Notes under the pieces: generated by a model
Databases searched by the model: none
What the model saw: only the letters and a program-made list of their open reading frames with translations
What the model was told of the DNA's origin: nothing
Assembly (NCBI GenBank): GCA_900548775.1
Contig: URLM01000045.1
Span: 1-15,643 of the forward strand
Length of the DNA: 15,643 nucleotides
Reading direction: 5' to 3'
Source: an uncultured Olsenella sp.
GTDB taxonomy: Bacteria; Actinomycetota; Coriobacteriia; Coriobacteriales; Atopobiaceae
Shown: positions 7,080-14,227 of the stretch, piece after piece
Position numbering within the stretch: position 1 is the first letter of the stretch
Layout of the letters: each line of letters begins with the position of its first letter
Made by a program: the position numbers and the translations under genes

Positions 7080-7869
7080 CCAGCACGACGAGTAGGGCGA
7101 CTGCGGCGGCGGTCGTGGCGAAGGCAACGGCGTCACGGGCGCCAAAGCGCAGCGGGTGCCAGTGCGAGCGCGTCCCTCCACTCTCGTAGCAGCGGGCGTC
7201 GAGGGCGCGGGCGAGGTCGTCGGCGTGGTGCATCGAGCTTGCCATGAGCGCCACGAGCACCGAGCCCACCGCGCGCAGGCGCCTGGCCGGGCTGCCGTGC
7301 GAGACCTCGCCTCCTCGTGCGACCTGCGCGTCCACGATGGCCGAGGCGTCGTTTGCCAGCGTTGGGATGAAGCGCAGCATGAGCGAGAAGACCATGGCCA
7401 GCTCGTGGCCGGGAAGGCCCAGTCGCGTGAGCGGCGAGCACGCGGCGTCGAAGGCGTCTCCCAGCTCCGTGGGCGTGGTCGTGAGCAGTAGCAGCGCGCC
7501 CACCACGATGGCCGAGAACACGCGCACGGGGTAGAGCACAGCCGACAACGCACCGCCCGTGGTTATCGTGATGGGGCCTGCGGCGAGGAGCACGCTGCCG
7601 TCGCGAATGAGCAGCAGGTTGAAGACAGCGAGGACGAGAAGCACCCACAGCACGCCTCGTACGGACGAGAGGACCTCGCCTGCGGGTACGCGTGTCGCGG
7701 CGAGTAGGGCAAGCACGCCGACAGCGAGCGCCGCCAGCCCAAGCGGCGAGTGCACGAAGAACGTGGCAACCATGAGCGCCAGGGCGCAGGCCGCCTTGGT
7801 GCGCGGGTCGAGGCGGTGGATGGGGGAGTCGGCGGCGTAGTACTGGCCCACGGTGATGCGAAGCGCCAT
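7075..7869 (-). CDS. ecfT: Energy-coupling factor transporter transmembrane protein EcfT
   Basis: EcfT is the membrane scaffold of an ECF vitamin transporter, linking the ATPases to the substrate-binding S component. The 264-residue product has several hydrophobic segments: two between about 27 and 57, one around 70-88, one around 110-130, one around 158-172, and a final one at the C-terminus. The N-terminal HRLDPRTK motif is diagnostic for the CbiQ/EcfT family. ARGGE (about 184-188) is one coupling-helix ARG motif; ALDARCYESGG near the C-terminus is the second (usually ARG-type, here ARCY). The ATG lies two bases after the stop of the ATPase gene, with GAAGGGG inside that gene's end as ribosome binding site. 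Its role as the riboflavin transporter scaffold follows from operon position. Confidence 0.9.
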   Translation of the reverse strand: MALRITVGQYYAADSPIHRLDPRTKAACALALMVATFFVHSPLGLAALAVGVLALLAATRVPAGEVLSSVRGVLWVLLVLAVFNLLLIRDGSVLLAAGPITITTGGALSAVLYPVRVFSAIVVGALLLLTTTPTELGDAFDAACSPLTRLGLPGHELAMVFSLMLRFIPTLANDASAIVDAQVARGGEVSHGSPARRLRAVGSVLVALMASSMHHADDLARALDARCYESGGTRSHWHPLRFGARDAVAFATTAAAVALLVVLG

Positions 7870-7871
7870 GG

Positions 7872-9731
7872 CTACTCGCCCCTTCCCTCGGCGGCTGCGG
7901 GTGTGCTGGTCGCAGGTGCGCTGGTTGTTGCACAGACGATGGCAGCTGCCAGGGCTTCGTTGGTGAGGGGCTCGCCCAGAGGCGCACAGCCAGCGTCCTC
8001 CATCGCCCGCGCGAACGCGAGCGGCCGGGGAGTTCCCAACCCCATGTCGTGGAGCTTCTCGGCATTGTCTGCCGAGAACACCTGGGCTGGCGTACCCGTA
8101 AGCACCACGCGCCCGCCGTCGAGCACGGCCACGAGGTTCGCCCGCGCGGCGTCCTCCATGGCGTGCGTGACCTCGACGAGCGTTGTACCAGCTGCGTTGA
8201 GGTCACAGAGGATGCGCCGCAGGTTGCGGCGGCCTCGGGGGTCAAGTCCCGCGGTGGGCTCGTCCAACACGAGAAGGTCCGGCTCCATGGCGAGGATGCC
8301 CGCAAGCGCGCAGAGGCGCTGCTGGCCGCCCGAGAGCTGGAAGGGCGACGCGTCGTCCTTGCCGGCAAGACCCACGAGGTCAAGCGCACGCCTCACGCGC
8401 TTCTCGACGTCCTGCGGAGAAAGCCCCAGGTTGGTGGGACCGTAGGCCACATCCTGCGCCACGGTCTCGGCGAAGAGCTGCCGCTCGGGGCGCTGCATCA
8501 CGTAACCAACGCGGCCATGGAGCTGGCGCCTGTGCCGACGGTCTGCCGTGGGGATGCCGTCGACCTCAATGCGTCCCTGGTCAGGCACCTCGAGTGCCGC
8601 GATGAGGCGCAACAGCGTCGACTTGCCGGAGCCCGTCTGTCCCACGAGCGCCACGTGAGCGCCGCGCGGCACGTCGAGGGTCACGCCGTCAAGCGCGGCG
8701 GGCGAGGCGTCCGCACGCCGGCGTCGGCGGGACTGCTCGTACGAGAAGTGCACGTCCTGGGCGCGCACCACGGGCGCTGCGTCAGAGCGGGGAGCCACTG
8801 GCGCAGCAACAGGAGCGCCGGCCGCTGGTCCGAGGACGACCGTGCCACTTGCCCTTCTCGACAGCTCGGCGAGAAGGACGTCCTCGTCGCAGGTCCAGGC
8901 TATGTTCAAACCGCGTTCGCGCAGCCGCGAGGAGAGGCGTCCCGCGAAGGGCTCCTCAAGGCCCAGGCTGCGCACCTCGTCTACGTGCGAGAAGACCTCC
9001 TGCGGCGTTCCCATGAGGGCAACATGGCCATGGTCGAGCACCACCACGCGGTCCGCGCCGAGCGCTTCGTCCATGAAGTGGGTCACGTGGACCACGGTGC
9101 ACCCCACGCCGCGGAGCTTCTCGACCACCCTCATGACGGAGCGCCGACCGCGCACGTCGAGCGAGGACGACGGCTCGTCGAGCACCAGCACGCGGGGCTC
9201 CATGGCAAGCGCGCCGGCGATGGTCACGCGCTGGCGCTGCCCGCCGGAGAGGCGCGCCGGGTCTGCCTTGGCGTAGCGCTCCATGGCAACGCGGTGCAGC
9301 TCGCGGCGGACGAGGTGCTCGATTCGCTCGGGGGGGAGCCCAAGGTTCTCGGGGCCAAACGCCACGTCCTCCTCGACCACGCTGGTCACGATCTGGTCCT
9401 CGGGGTTCTGGAAGACCAGCCCCAGCTTGCGTCGCGCCCGGCGGTAGGCGTCAAAGTCCGCGGCACCGTTGGCGAAGGCCTTCTCGCCCACAAGCGCGAC
9501 CTCGCCCGCGTCTGGCGCGAGAAGCCCGCAGATGACCGAGACCAGCGTGGACTTTCCGGATCCGTTGGCTCCTAGAACGCAGAGGCGCTCGCCGCGTCTC
9601 ACGTTGAGAGAGACATCGTCGAGCGCCCGAAGGTCGCCATAGGAGAGGGTGACGTGCGCGAGCGAGACGATGGCGTCCTCGCCCGCGCACGCGGTGGTGG
9701 TGGGAGTTGTCGCGGCTGGCCCTTGCGTCAT
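7872..9731 (-). CDS. Fused double ECF ATPase (EcfA1-EcfA2 type)
   Basis: This 619-residue protein carries two complete ABC ATPase domains that are separate EcfA and EcfA' subunits in many bacteria. Domain 1 has Walker A GANGSGKST (54-62), the ECF-type Q-loop FQNPEDQIV (107-115), LSGGQ (161-165) and VLVLDEP (181-187). Domain 2 has Walker A GQTGSGKST (364-372), a Q-loop VMQRPERQLF, then LSGGQ and LLVLDEPTAGLDPRG. The linker (about 265-318) is Ala/Pro-rich with no membrane segment. The Walker B glutamates are present in both halves, so both sites may hydrolyse ATP. The start ATG directly abuts the ribU stop (TAGATG), indicating translational coupling. It would power riboflavin uptake and could also serve other S components. 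Note the variant PSSSLD in domain 1 against PTAGLD in domain 2. Confidence 0.92.
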   Translation of the reverse strand: MTQGPAATTPTTTACAGEDAIVSLAHVTLSYGDLRALDDVSLNVRRGERLCVLGANGSGKSTLVSVICGLLAPDAGEVALVGEKAFANGAADFDAYRRARRKLGLVFQNPEDQIVTSVVEEDVAFGPENLGLPPERIEHLVRRELHRVAMERYAKADPARLSGGQRQRVTIAGALAMEPRVLVLDEPSSSLDVRGRRSVMRVVEKLRGVGCTVVHVTHFMDEALGADRVVVLDHGHVALMGTPQEVFSHVDEVRSLGLEEPFAGRLSSRLRERGLNIAWTCDEDVLLAELSRRASGTVVLGPAAGAPVAAPVAPRSDAAPVVRAQDVHFSYEQSRRRRRADASPAALDGVTLDVPRGAHVALVGQTGSGKSTLLRLIAALEVPDQGRIEVDGIPTADRRHRRQLHGRVGYVMQRPERQLFAETVAQDVAYGPTNLGLSPQDVEKRVRRALDLVGLAGKDDASPFQLSGGQQRLCALAGILAMEPDLLVLDEPTAGLDPRGRRNLRRILCDLNAAGTTLVEVTHAMEDAARANLVAVLDGGRVVLTGTPAQVFSADNAEKLHDMGLGTPRPLAFARAMEDAGCAPLGEPLTNEALAAAIVCATTSAPATSTPAAAEGRGE

Positions 9732-10343
9732 CTAGCGAGCGTCTCCTACATTGCTCGCCGACGGCACCTCGACGCCCATGGCCTTGAAGGCAGGCCTCAT
9801 GATGAGGGCGAAGACGGCGCAGTTGACGATGATCTTGATGAGGTTGAAGGGCAGGAGCGCCGGTACGATGAGGGCGACCACTGCGTCGAGAGGCATGCCG
9901 GTGTAGAAGGGCGTCACGATGAGGTTGCCCACGATGCAGGCGGCAAGGCAGACCACGCCACCCACCACAAGGCCGAGGACCGCGCCGCGCATGGTGCGGT
10001 TGCGCTGGTAGATGAGTGAGGCGGGCATGACAAGCGAGAACGTGGCCAGCACGGCCATGATCATGCCGTAGACGCCGCTTGCCGTGGCCACGTGCACGAG
10101 GTAGGGAATCACCGAGACCACGGCGCCGGTGGCCGGCCCAAACGCAAAGCCCGCGATGAGTGCCACGATACCGGAGGGGTCGTACTTGAGCCACGTGACG
10201 CCGGGCAGGATGGGGAACTCGAGCAGCAGCGTGCAGATGGCGGCCATGGCGCAGAGAAGCGCGGTGACCGCGATGCGTCGCGTGTCCCAGCCCGAGGCCG
10301 CGTGCGTGGAGTGGCTTGCGTTGTTCGATGAAATGGCTGCCAT
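9732..10343 (-). CDS. ribU: Riboflavin ECF transporter S component RibU
   Basis: RibU is the membrane protein that binds riboflavin outside and delivers it through the ECF module. The 203-residue product has five to six hydrophobic segments. Segment LKYDPSGIVALIAGFAFGP (about 54-72) matches the conserved RibU signature around the substrate pocket, and PFNLIKIIVN lies in the last helix. Specificity for riboflavin is supported independently by the FMN riboswitch immediately upstream. I chose the ATG at 10343 because GGAG lies seven bases before it; the open frame upstream runs through the riboswitch and is not coding. It is the first gene of a three-gene S-A-T operon. Confidence 0.92.
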   Translation of the reverse strand: MAAISSNNASHSTHAASGWDTRRIAVTALLCAMAAICTLLLEFPILPGVTWLKYDPSGIVALIAGFAFGPATGAVVSVIPYLVHVATASGVYGMIMAVLATFSLVMPASLIYQRNRTMRGAVLGLVVGGVVCLAACIVGNLIVTPFYTGMPLDAVVALIVPALLPFNLIKIIVNCAVFALIMRPAFKAMGVEVPSASNVGDAR

Positions 10344-10354
10344 GAGGCATCTCC

Positions 10355-10481
10355 GTTTCTTCCATCCGGACTGTAACCGTTGGTCCTGGAATCCCACCAG
10401 GTCAGCCGCCTTTTTAGCGGGTCGCGGACTTCGCGCGCGTGCGCGTCACCACCAGTGGGGAATCTCACCCCGCCCTGAAAC
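10355..10481 (-). promoter_or_regulatory. FMN riboswitch (RFN element)
   Basis: The minus strand carries the RFN consensus blocks in order: GGGCGGGGTGAGATTCCCCA, then CTGGTGGT, a variable GC hairpin, CCTGGTGGGATTCCAGG, and finally ACGGTTACAGTCCGGATGG. This matches the FMN aptamer, which lowers expression of riboflavin genes when FMN is high. Helix P1 is GTTTC (10477-10481) with GAAAC (10355-10359). The ribosome binding site GGAG of ribU (10351-10354) starts at the very next base. No separate terminator hairpin fits between aptamer and start codon, so control of translation initiation is the likely mode. Confidence 0.95.
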
Positions 10482-10491
10482 TGTCAGTGGA

Positions 10492-10519
10492 ACTATAGCA
10501 CTTGGATTGTGGTATGCAA
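10492..10519 (-). promoter_or_regulatory. Promoter of the riboflavin transport operon
   Basis: On the minus strand, TTGCAT (10514-10519) and TATAGT (10492-10497) form a -35/-10 pair with a 16-bp spacer. Transcription would begin near 10485, just ahead of the FMN riboswitch, which gives the placement good support. Confidence 0.65.
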
Positions 10520-10544
10520 GCGGATTGTGAAGAGAACGGCGGCG

Positions 10545-11528
10545 CTACGCCCGGGCGCTCTCCTTGGGGGCGTCGGCGATGGGGTCCTCGTCCTTGTCGG
10601 CAAACGTGGGTCGGATGCCCGGGAAGAGGAGCAGCGCGGCGGCTACCCACACGGCCGCGCCCAGCGCGACCTCTGCAGCGTAGAGCCAAGGGCTCGACCA
10701 GGGCACCAGGAAGGCGAGAAGCACCACGGCGCCTGCGGGCGGCATCCAGGTGCGCAGCCCGTTCCAGGCAAGCACCAGCGCCGCGAAGGTGAAGGCGGCA
10801 ACGAGCGGGCTGGGCATGCCGAGCAAGGCCACGGCGTCTCTCGCCAGCGTTCCTATGACCCCCGCGAGGGCAAGCACCGCCCAGGCGCGCCAGGGGCGTA
10901 GGCGCAGCGTGAAGTCGGGGCGCGTGAGCTCGGTGTAGGCCACGAGCAGCGGCGGAACCGCAAGGAAGAGGTTTCCTGTGGCATAGGCAGGAACCGCGAA
11001 CAGGGCGAACACCCCCAGGCGACGGGCCCAACTGGCGAGTGCCTGCTTGGTGGAGAGGCGGAAGGGGTGGTACTCGATGGGCTCGCGAAGGCCCACGTGC
11101 TCGAGCGCGACTTGTCCCGCCTCGACGAGCGCTACCAGCACAAAGACGCTCACGGGATAGGCCCAGGAATCGGTCCCCAGGAGCATGGGTAGGATTGCCG
11201 CCGAGAGCATGGGGGTCATGTCGGCCCCGGCAACGTTCATGCAGAGTGCACAGAACGCGTAGCCGATGACCGCGCGGAGCGGAAGCGGAATGCCTGGGAA
11301 GGCGAGGTTCATGACCAGGCCAAAGACGGCGCCCGTGGTCATGAGGGCGAGCATGCGCGGGCGGTTGACGTTCCAGGCCTGCTTGGGCTGGATCCACGCG
11401 CCGCAGAGGATGGCGGTCATCTCGGGGAAGAGGACCTCGGGCGAGCCGGTGAGCACCGAGGCGCCAACCATGGCGACGACGAAGAGCCCGGCAAGAAGGA
11501 TTGGCAGCCAGCGCTTCTGGAATGACAT
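10545..11528 (-). CDS. Multi-pass membrane protein of unknown function
   Basis: I cannot assign a family with confidence. The 327-residue product is strongly hydrophobic, with roughly nine to ten transmembrane segments; the first begins at residue 8 (LPILLAGLFVVAMVGASVL). Notable conserved-looking stretches are FPEMTAILCGAWIQPKQAW (about 33-51) and DMTPMLSAAILPMLLGTDSW (about 103-122). These contain Pro, Glu and Trp in or near membrane segments, which suggests a transporter or membrane enzyme, but this is inference. The C-terminal 30 residues are charged and probably cytoplasmic. I chose the ATG at 11528 because GGAAGG lies nine bases upstream; an upstream ATG in the longer frame has no such site. 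It ends 26 bases before the promoter of the riboflavin operon and is divergent from murB. Confidence 0.75.
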   Translation of the reverse strand: MSFQKRWLPILLAGLFVVAMVGASVLTGSPEVLFPEMTAILCGAWIQPKQAWNVNRPRMLALMTTGAVFGLVMNLAFPGIPLPLRAVIGYAFCALCMNVAGADMTPMLSAAILPMLLGTDSWAYPVSVFVLVALVEAGQVALEHVGLREPIEYHPFRLSTKQALASWARRLGVFALFAVPAYATGNLFLAVPPLLVAYTELTRPDFTLRLRPWRAWAVLALAGVIGTLARDAVALLGMPSPLVAAFTFAALVLAWNGLRTWMPPAGAVVLLAFLVPWSSPWLYAAEVALGAAVWVAAALLLFPGIRPTFADKDEDPIADAPKESARA

Positions 11529-11613
11529 GCGGATTGGCCTTCCGTGTCTGGGTGTTTGGAATGTAAGCGCAGGATGAAGGCATGCGCACAACATCCAACA
11601 TCCTAGTCCACCT

Positions 11614-11622
11614 TGCTATACT
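11614..11622 (+). promoter_or_regulatory. Extended -10 promoter of murB
   Basis: TTGCTATACT contains TATACT at 11617-11622 preceded by TG at the extended -10 position. It lies 52 bases before the murB start. No good -35 box is seen, which is common with extended -10 promoters. Confidence 0.5.
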
Positions 11623-11673
11623 CAAGAGCCAACAGCGCATACGCAGCGCGTAAAACCCAAACTGAGGAGCAAG

Positions 11674-12609
11674 ATGTCCGAAAGCGGCACTACTGGCGAC
11701 GACCACTTGCAATCGCTCGCCTGGAAGCTTCGTTCGATCGTTGGCGAGGACAACGTCCTGGTGGACGAGCCGATGAGCGAGCACACGTCGTTCAAGATCG
11801 GCGGCCCGGCCGACCTCTTTGTGATTCCCGAGGACTTCGACGAGGTCCACGATGTGATTGACGCCTGCGATCAGGCGGGTGTGCCCCACTTTGTGCTGGG
11901 CCGCGGCTCGGACCTTCTCGTGGCAGACGAGGGATACCGTGGAGTGATCGTTGCGGTGGCCGACGGACTGGTGGGCGTGAGCGTCGACGAAGACGAGATG
12001 TGGTGCCAGGCGGGCGTGACCCTGCGCGAGGCCTCCGAGATGGCTTGCGAGCTGGGCCTTTCTGGCCTCGAGTTTGCGTGCGGGATCCCGGGCTCGATTG
12101 GCGGCGCGTGCTTCATGAACGCTGGCGCGTACGGTGGCTGCATGGCCGACGTCCTCAAGAGCGTTCACGTTCTGCACCAGGACGGCCGCGAGGAGACTAT
12201 TCCCGTTGACCAGCTTGACCTGGGGTATCGTCACAGCCGCATTGCCGACGAGGACATGGTCGTACTCTCGGCGACCTTTGACCTTGGCCGTGAGGATCCC
12301 GAGAAGATTCGCGAGACGATGGATGACCTCACACGCCGGCGCGAGGAGAAGCAGCCGCTTGAGCTGCCCAGTGCTGGCTCGACGTTCAAGCGTCCCGAGG
12401 GACACTTCGTGGGCAAGCTCGTGACCGATGCTGGCCTTCGCGGCTACCAGGTTGGTGGGGCGGCCGTCTCGAAGAAGCACGCGGGCTTTGTCGTGAATCT
12501 GGGTGGCGCCACCGCCGCGGACGTGCGGGCGGTTATCGCACACGTGCAGGATGAGGTCGAGCGCCAGTTTGGCGTGCGTCTCGAGCCCGAGGTTCGCTTC
12601 CTGGGGTAG
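11674..12609 (+). CDS. murB: UDP-N-acetylenolpyruvoylglucosamine reductase MurB
   Basis: MurB reduces UDP-GlcNAc-enolpyruvate to UDP-MurNAc with NADPH and bound FAD, the second committed step of peptidoglycan synthesis, in the cytosol. The 311-residue product has the FAD-binding N-terminal part with TSFKIGGPADL (38-48) and VLGRGSDLLV (74-83), where most family members have GNGSNLL. The substrate-binding and catalytic residues visible are R186 (YRHSR), S236 (SAGSTFKRP) and E306 (EPEVRFLG). It has the shorter type II architecture. GFACGIPGSIGGA-type sequence (133-145) is present as FACGIPGSIGGA. The ATG at 11674 has GAGGAG upstream. An extended -10 promoter lies 52 bases before it. It is monocistronic: the repeat island begins 15 bases after its stop. 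Confidence 0.95.
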   Translation: MSESGTTGDDHLQSLAWKLRSIVGEDNVLVDEPMSEHTSFKIGGPADLFVIPEDFDEVHDVIDACDQAGVPHFVLGRGSDLLVADEGYRGVIVAVADGLVGVSVDEDEMWCQAGVTLREASEMACELGLSGLEFACGIPGSIGGACFMNAGAYGGCMADVLKSVHVLHQDGREETIPVDQLDLGYRHSRIADEDMVVLSATFDLGREDPEKIRETMDDLTRRREEKQPLELPSAGSTFKRPEGHFVGKLVTDAGLRGYQVGGAAVSKKHAGFVVNLGGATAADVRAVIAHVQDEVERQFGVRLEPEVRFLG

Positions 12610-12624
12610 GCGCCGCGTGCTTGA

Positions 12625-12778
12625 TGGCACGTTATTACGGTTGGCGGCAGTTTAACAGGGTACCTCCGAGTATCGAAGGGCTCGGATTTAGCGAAGCCGC
12701 AGGTCAGAGATTTGATACTTTGGAAATCTCACATAAAGGTTTTTTCGAAAACTGCCACCAACCGTCATTTCTTGCAAC
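12625..12778 (+). mobile_element. 154-bp MITE-like repeat, copy A
   Basis: This copy matches the reverse complement of 14005-14158 at 122 of 154 positions without gaps (hand count). Inside are imperfect terminal inverted repeats: ACGGTTGGCGGCAGTTT (12637-12653) and AAAACTGCCACCAACCGT (12748-12765). It carries no transposase, so it would be a non-autonomous element or a structural repeat. It starts 15 bases after the murB stop. No target-site duplication is evident. Confidence 0.7.
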
Positions 12779-13011
12779 GGCAGTTCAAGAACCAAGGGCA
12801 AAGGCGCCTGCGGGTGCTGCAAATAGAGCCGTCGTTTTTCCTCTTTCGAACTACCTGAACCTAGTCTACACGTATATCTACCTGCGCATTCACACTATCA
12901 TCACGATACGTCTCTACCTCTAGCTGCGGTGTCAGTTTCGTGCAAGCGGCTCAAGAACGCGCCTATCCTCCGCGCGCTATTCTCAGCCAACAAACGTGGA
13001 GGGGAATTGAG
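12779..13011. other. Lower-GC gap between repeat copy A and the nuclease-like gene
   Basis: These 233 bases hold no supported gene. The part from about 12828 to 12925 is clearly richer in A and T than the rest of the window. It probably contains the promoter of the next gene, but several TATA-like words (near 12874 and 12895) compete and none has a matching -35 box. Confidence 0.5.
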
Positions 13012-13977
13012 ATGGGTGTAGTTCTGTGTCATGAATCGGCTTTGAGATATTGGTTGACCAAGACCTCTAACGAGGCGGTCCCATCTGTGAGCCCCTGCCA
13101 GAGCCTCTCGTTTTCAAGTGCCAACATGCGTGACGTGCGCCTTGATGCACTTCCCTTTGACTATTCCGAGAAACGACCGCTACACGTTTTGGTGTGCGAT
13201 TCAGATTCGGTGCGAAATCAACGAAGCCTGGTAGCACACCGCTGGAGCGGTGTGCTACCACCAGGATCGTTCTACGAACTCTCTGGTTCCAATCTCGTGA
13301 GTTCTCCCGAGTTCACATTTCTACAGATGGCAGCAGGAAGGTCTTTGCGAGAGGTCGTCGAAATCGGCGACTACCTGTGCGGCCTCTTTTCTATAGGCGA
13401 CTCTGGCCACGGGTACACAGGTCAGCGTGACGCGCTCACAACACCTGAGTCGATCGCAGGTTTTCTTGATCAAGTCCCAGGAGCCTATGGCGCAAAGCAG
13501 GCGCGCCGGGCGCTGCGTTATGTCGTTGAGCGTACGGCGTCACCTAGAGAAATCATGCTCTGCAGTGCCCTTGTCCTTCCCAAGTCGGAAGGTGGGAGGG
13601 GGATTCGTCACATTGTCGCGAACCAAGAGGTCAAGGTTCCCGAGCACCTGTGGGAGTTCGCGGGTACCGATAGTTTCTACTGCGACGTGTATATCCCCAG
13701 TGCGCGTGGCGATGTGGAATACGATAGCGAACAGTATCACACGGGGCGCTACCGACTGGATCACACGCAGAAGCGCAGAAACATCCTGGAGGTCTCGGGT
13801 GTAAAAACGATGTCGGCTACGCCAGGGCAGCTCAGCTCTTTCGAGTACTTCCAGAACTTTATGTGGATGCTCAACAAGCGGTTTGGCCTCCGGGAGCGGG
13901 GTCTTACGGATGTGCAACTCGGCGCCCGACGTGACCTCTATGAATTTTTCATCGACCCGAACCGCATCCCTTTTTGA
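13012..13977 (+). CDS. Putative DUF559/Vsr-like PD-(D/E)XK nuclease-fold protein
   Basis: The function is unknown. The 321-residue product resembles uncharacterised coriobacterial proteins that pair an AbiEi-like N-terminal half with a restriction-endonuclease-like C-terminus. That comparison is from memory and is inference. Visible in the sequence: an N-terminal VVLCHESALRYW; a middle part with SSPEFTFLQMA and EIGDYLCGLFSI; and a C-terminal block with D225 (YCDVYIP), E236-x-D238 (VEYDSEQYH), H243, D250 and R255-R256, then NILEVSGV. This spacing matches the ExDG..H..D..R..L..G pattern of DUF559/Vsr-type domains. No membrane segment is seen. GGAGGGG supports the ATG at 13012. Base composition is lower in GC than the neighbours, and inverted 154-bp repeats lie on both sides, so transfer is likely. 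A perfect 32-bp palindrome falls inside the gene. Confidence 0.7.
   Translation: MGVVLCHESALRYWLTKTSNEAVPSVSPCQSLSFSSANMRDVRLDALPFDYSEKRPLHVLVCDSDSVRNQRSLVAHRWSGVLPPGSFYELSGSNLVSSPEFTFLQMAAGRSLREVVEIGDYLCGLFSIGDSGHGYTGQRDALTTPESIAGFLDQVPGAYGAKQARRALRYVVERTASPREIMLCSALVLPKSEGGRGIRHIVANQEVKVPEHLWEFAGTDSFYCDVYIPSARGDVEYDSEQYHTGRYRLDHTQKRRNILEVSGVKTMSATPGQLSSFEYFQNFMWMLNKRFGLRERGLTDVQLGARRDLYEFFIDPNRIPF
13229..13260. repeat. Perfect 32-bp palindrome inside a coding region
   Basis: TGGTAGCACACCGCT and its exact complement, with a central GG, give 15-bp arms. It covers about codons 73-83 of the nuclease-like gene and keeps the frame. In RNA it would form a very stable stem. Confidence 0.85.
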
Positions 13978-14004
13978 GTGCTGTAGACAATTAATCAGGA
14001 GCCT

Positions 14005-14158
14005 GTTGCGAGAAATGACGGTTCGTGGCAGTTTTCGGAAAACCCTTTATGTGAGACCGGTGAAGTCGCAGATCGCTGACCTGCGGTTTCCCGGAACACG
14101 AGCCGCCCGATACTCAGGGGGTCTCCGTAAAACTGCCACCAACCGTAAAAACGTGCCA
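14005..14158 (-). mobile_element. 154-bp MITE-like repeat, copy B (inverted)
   Basis: This is the inverted partner of 12625-12778, of identical length and about 79% identity. Its internal terminal repeats are ATGACGGTTCGTGGCAGTTT near the left end and AAAACTGCCACCAACCGT near the right. It starts 27 bases after the stop of the nuclease-like gene. The 69 bases from here to the DUF711 stop hold nothing I can identify. Confidence 0.7.
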
Positions 14159-14227
14159 ACAGAGGGAGCGTCTGACCAGAATGACGCAGGAGACACATCT
14201 ACCATGAGCCCTATGACGACCTCGTCC

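Noticed and set aside
8049..9575. Open frame of 508 codons antisense to the fused ATPase
   Set aside because: The ATPase frame on the minus strand carries two full sets of ABC motifs. The opposite frame is rich in His, Arg and Glu without a recognisable domain.
10465..12630. Open frame of 721 codons on the minus strand opposite murB and through the membrane-protein gene
   Set aside because: It overlaps murB antisense and the membrane-protein gene out of frame. Both of those are better supported, and the composition is that of a shadow frame.
12621..12923. 100-codon open frame across repeat copy A as an ordinary gene
   Set aside because: It starts inside the repeat region without a convincing ribosome binding site and its second half runs through AT-rich spacer. 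Only the part inside the repeat matches copy B, so it is reported as a property of the repeat.
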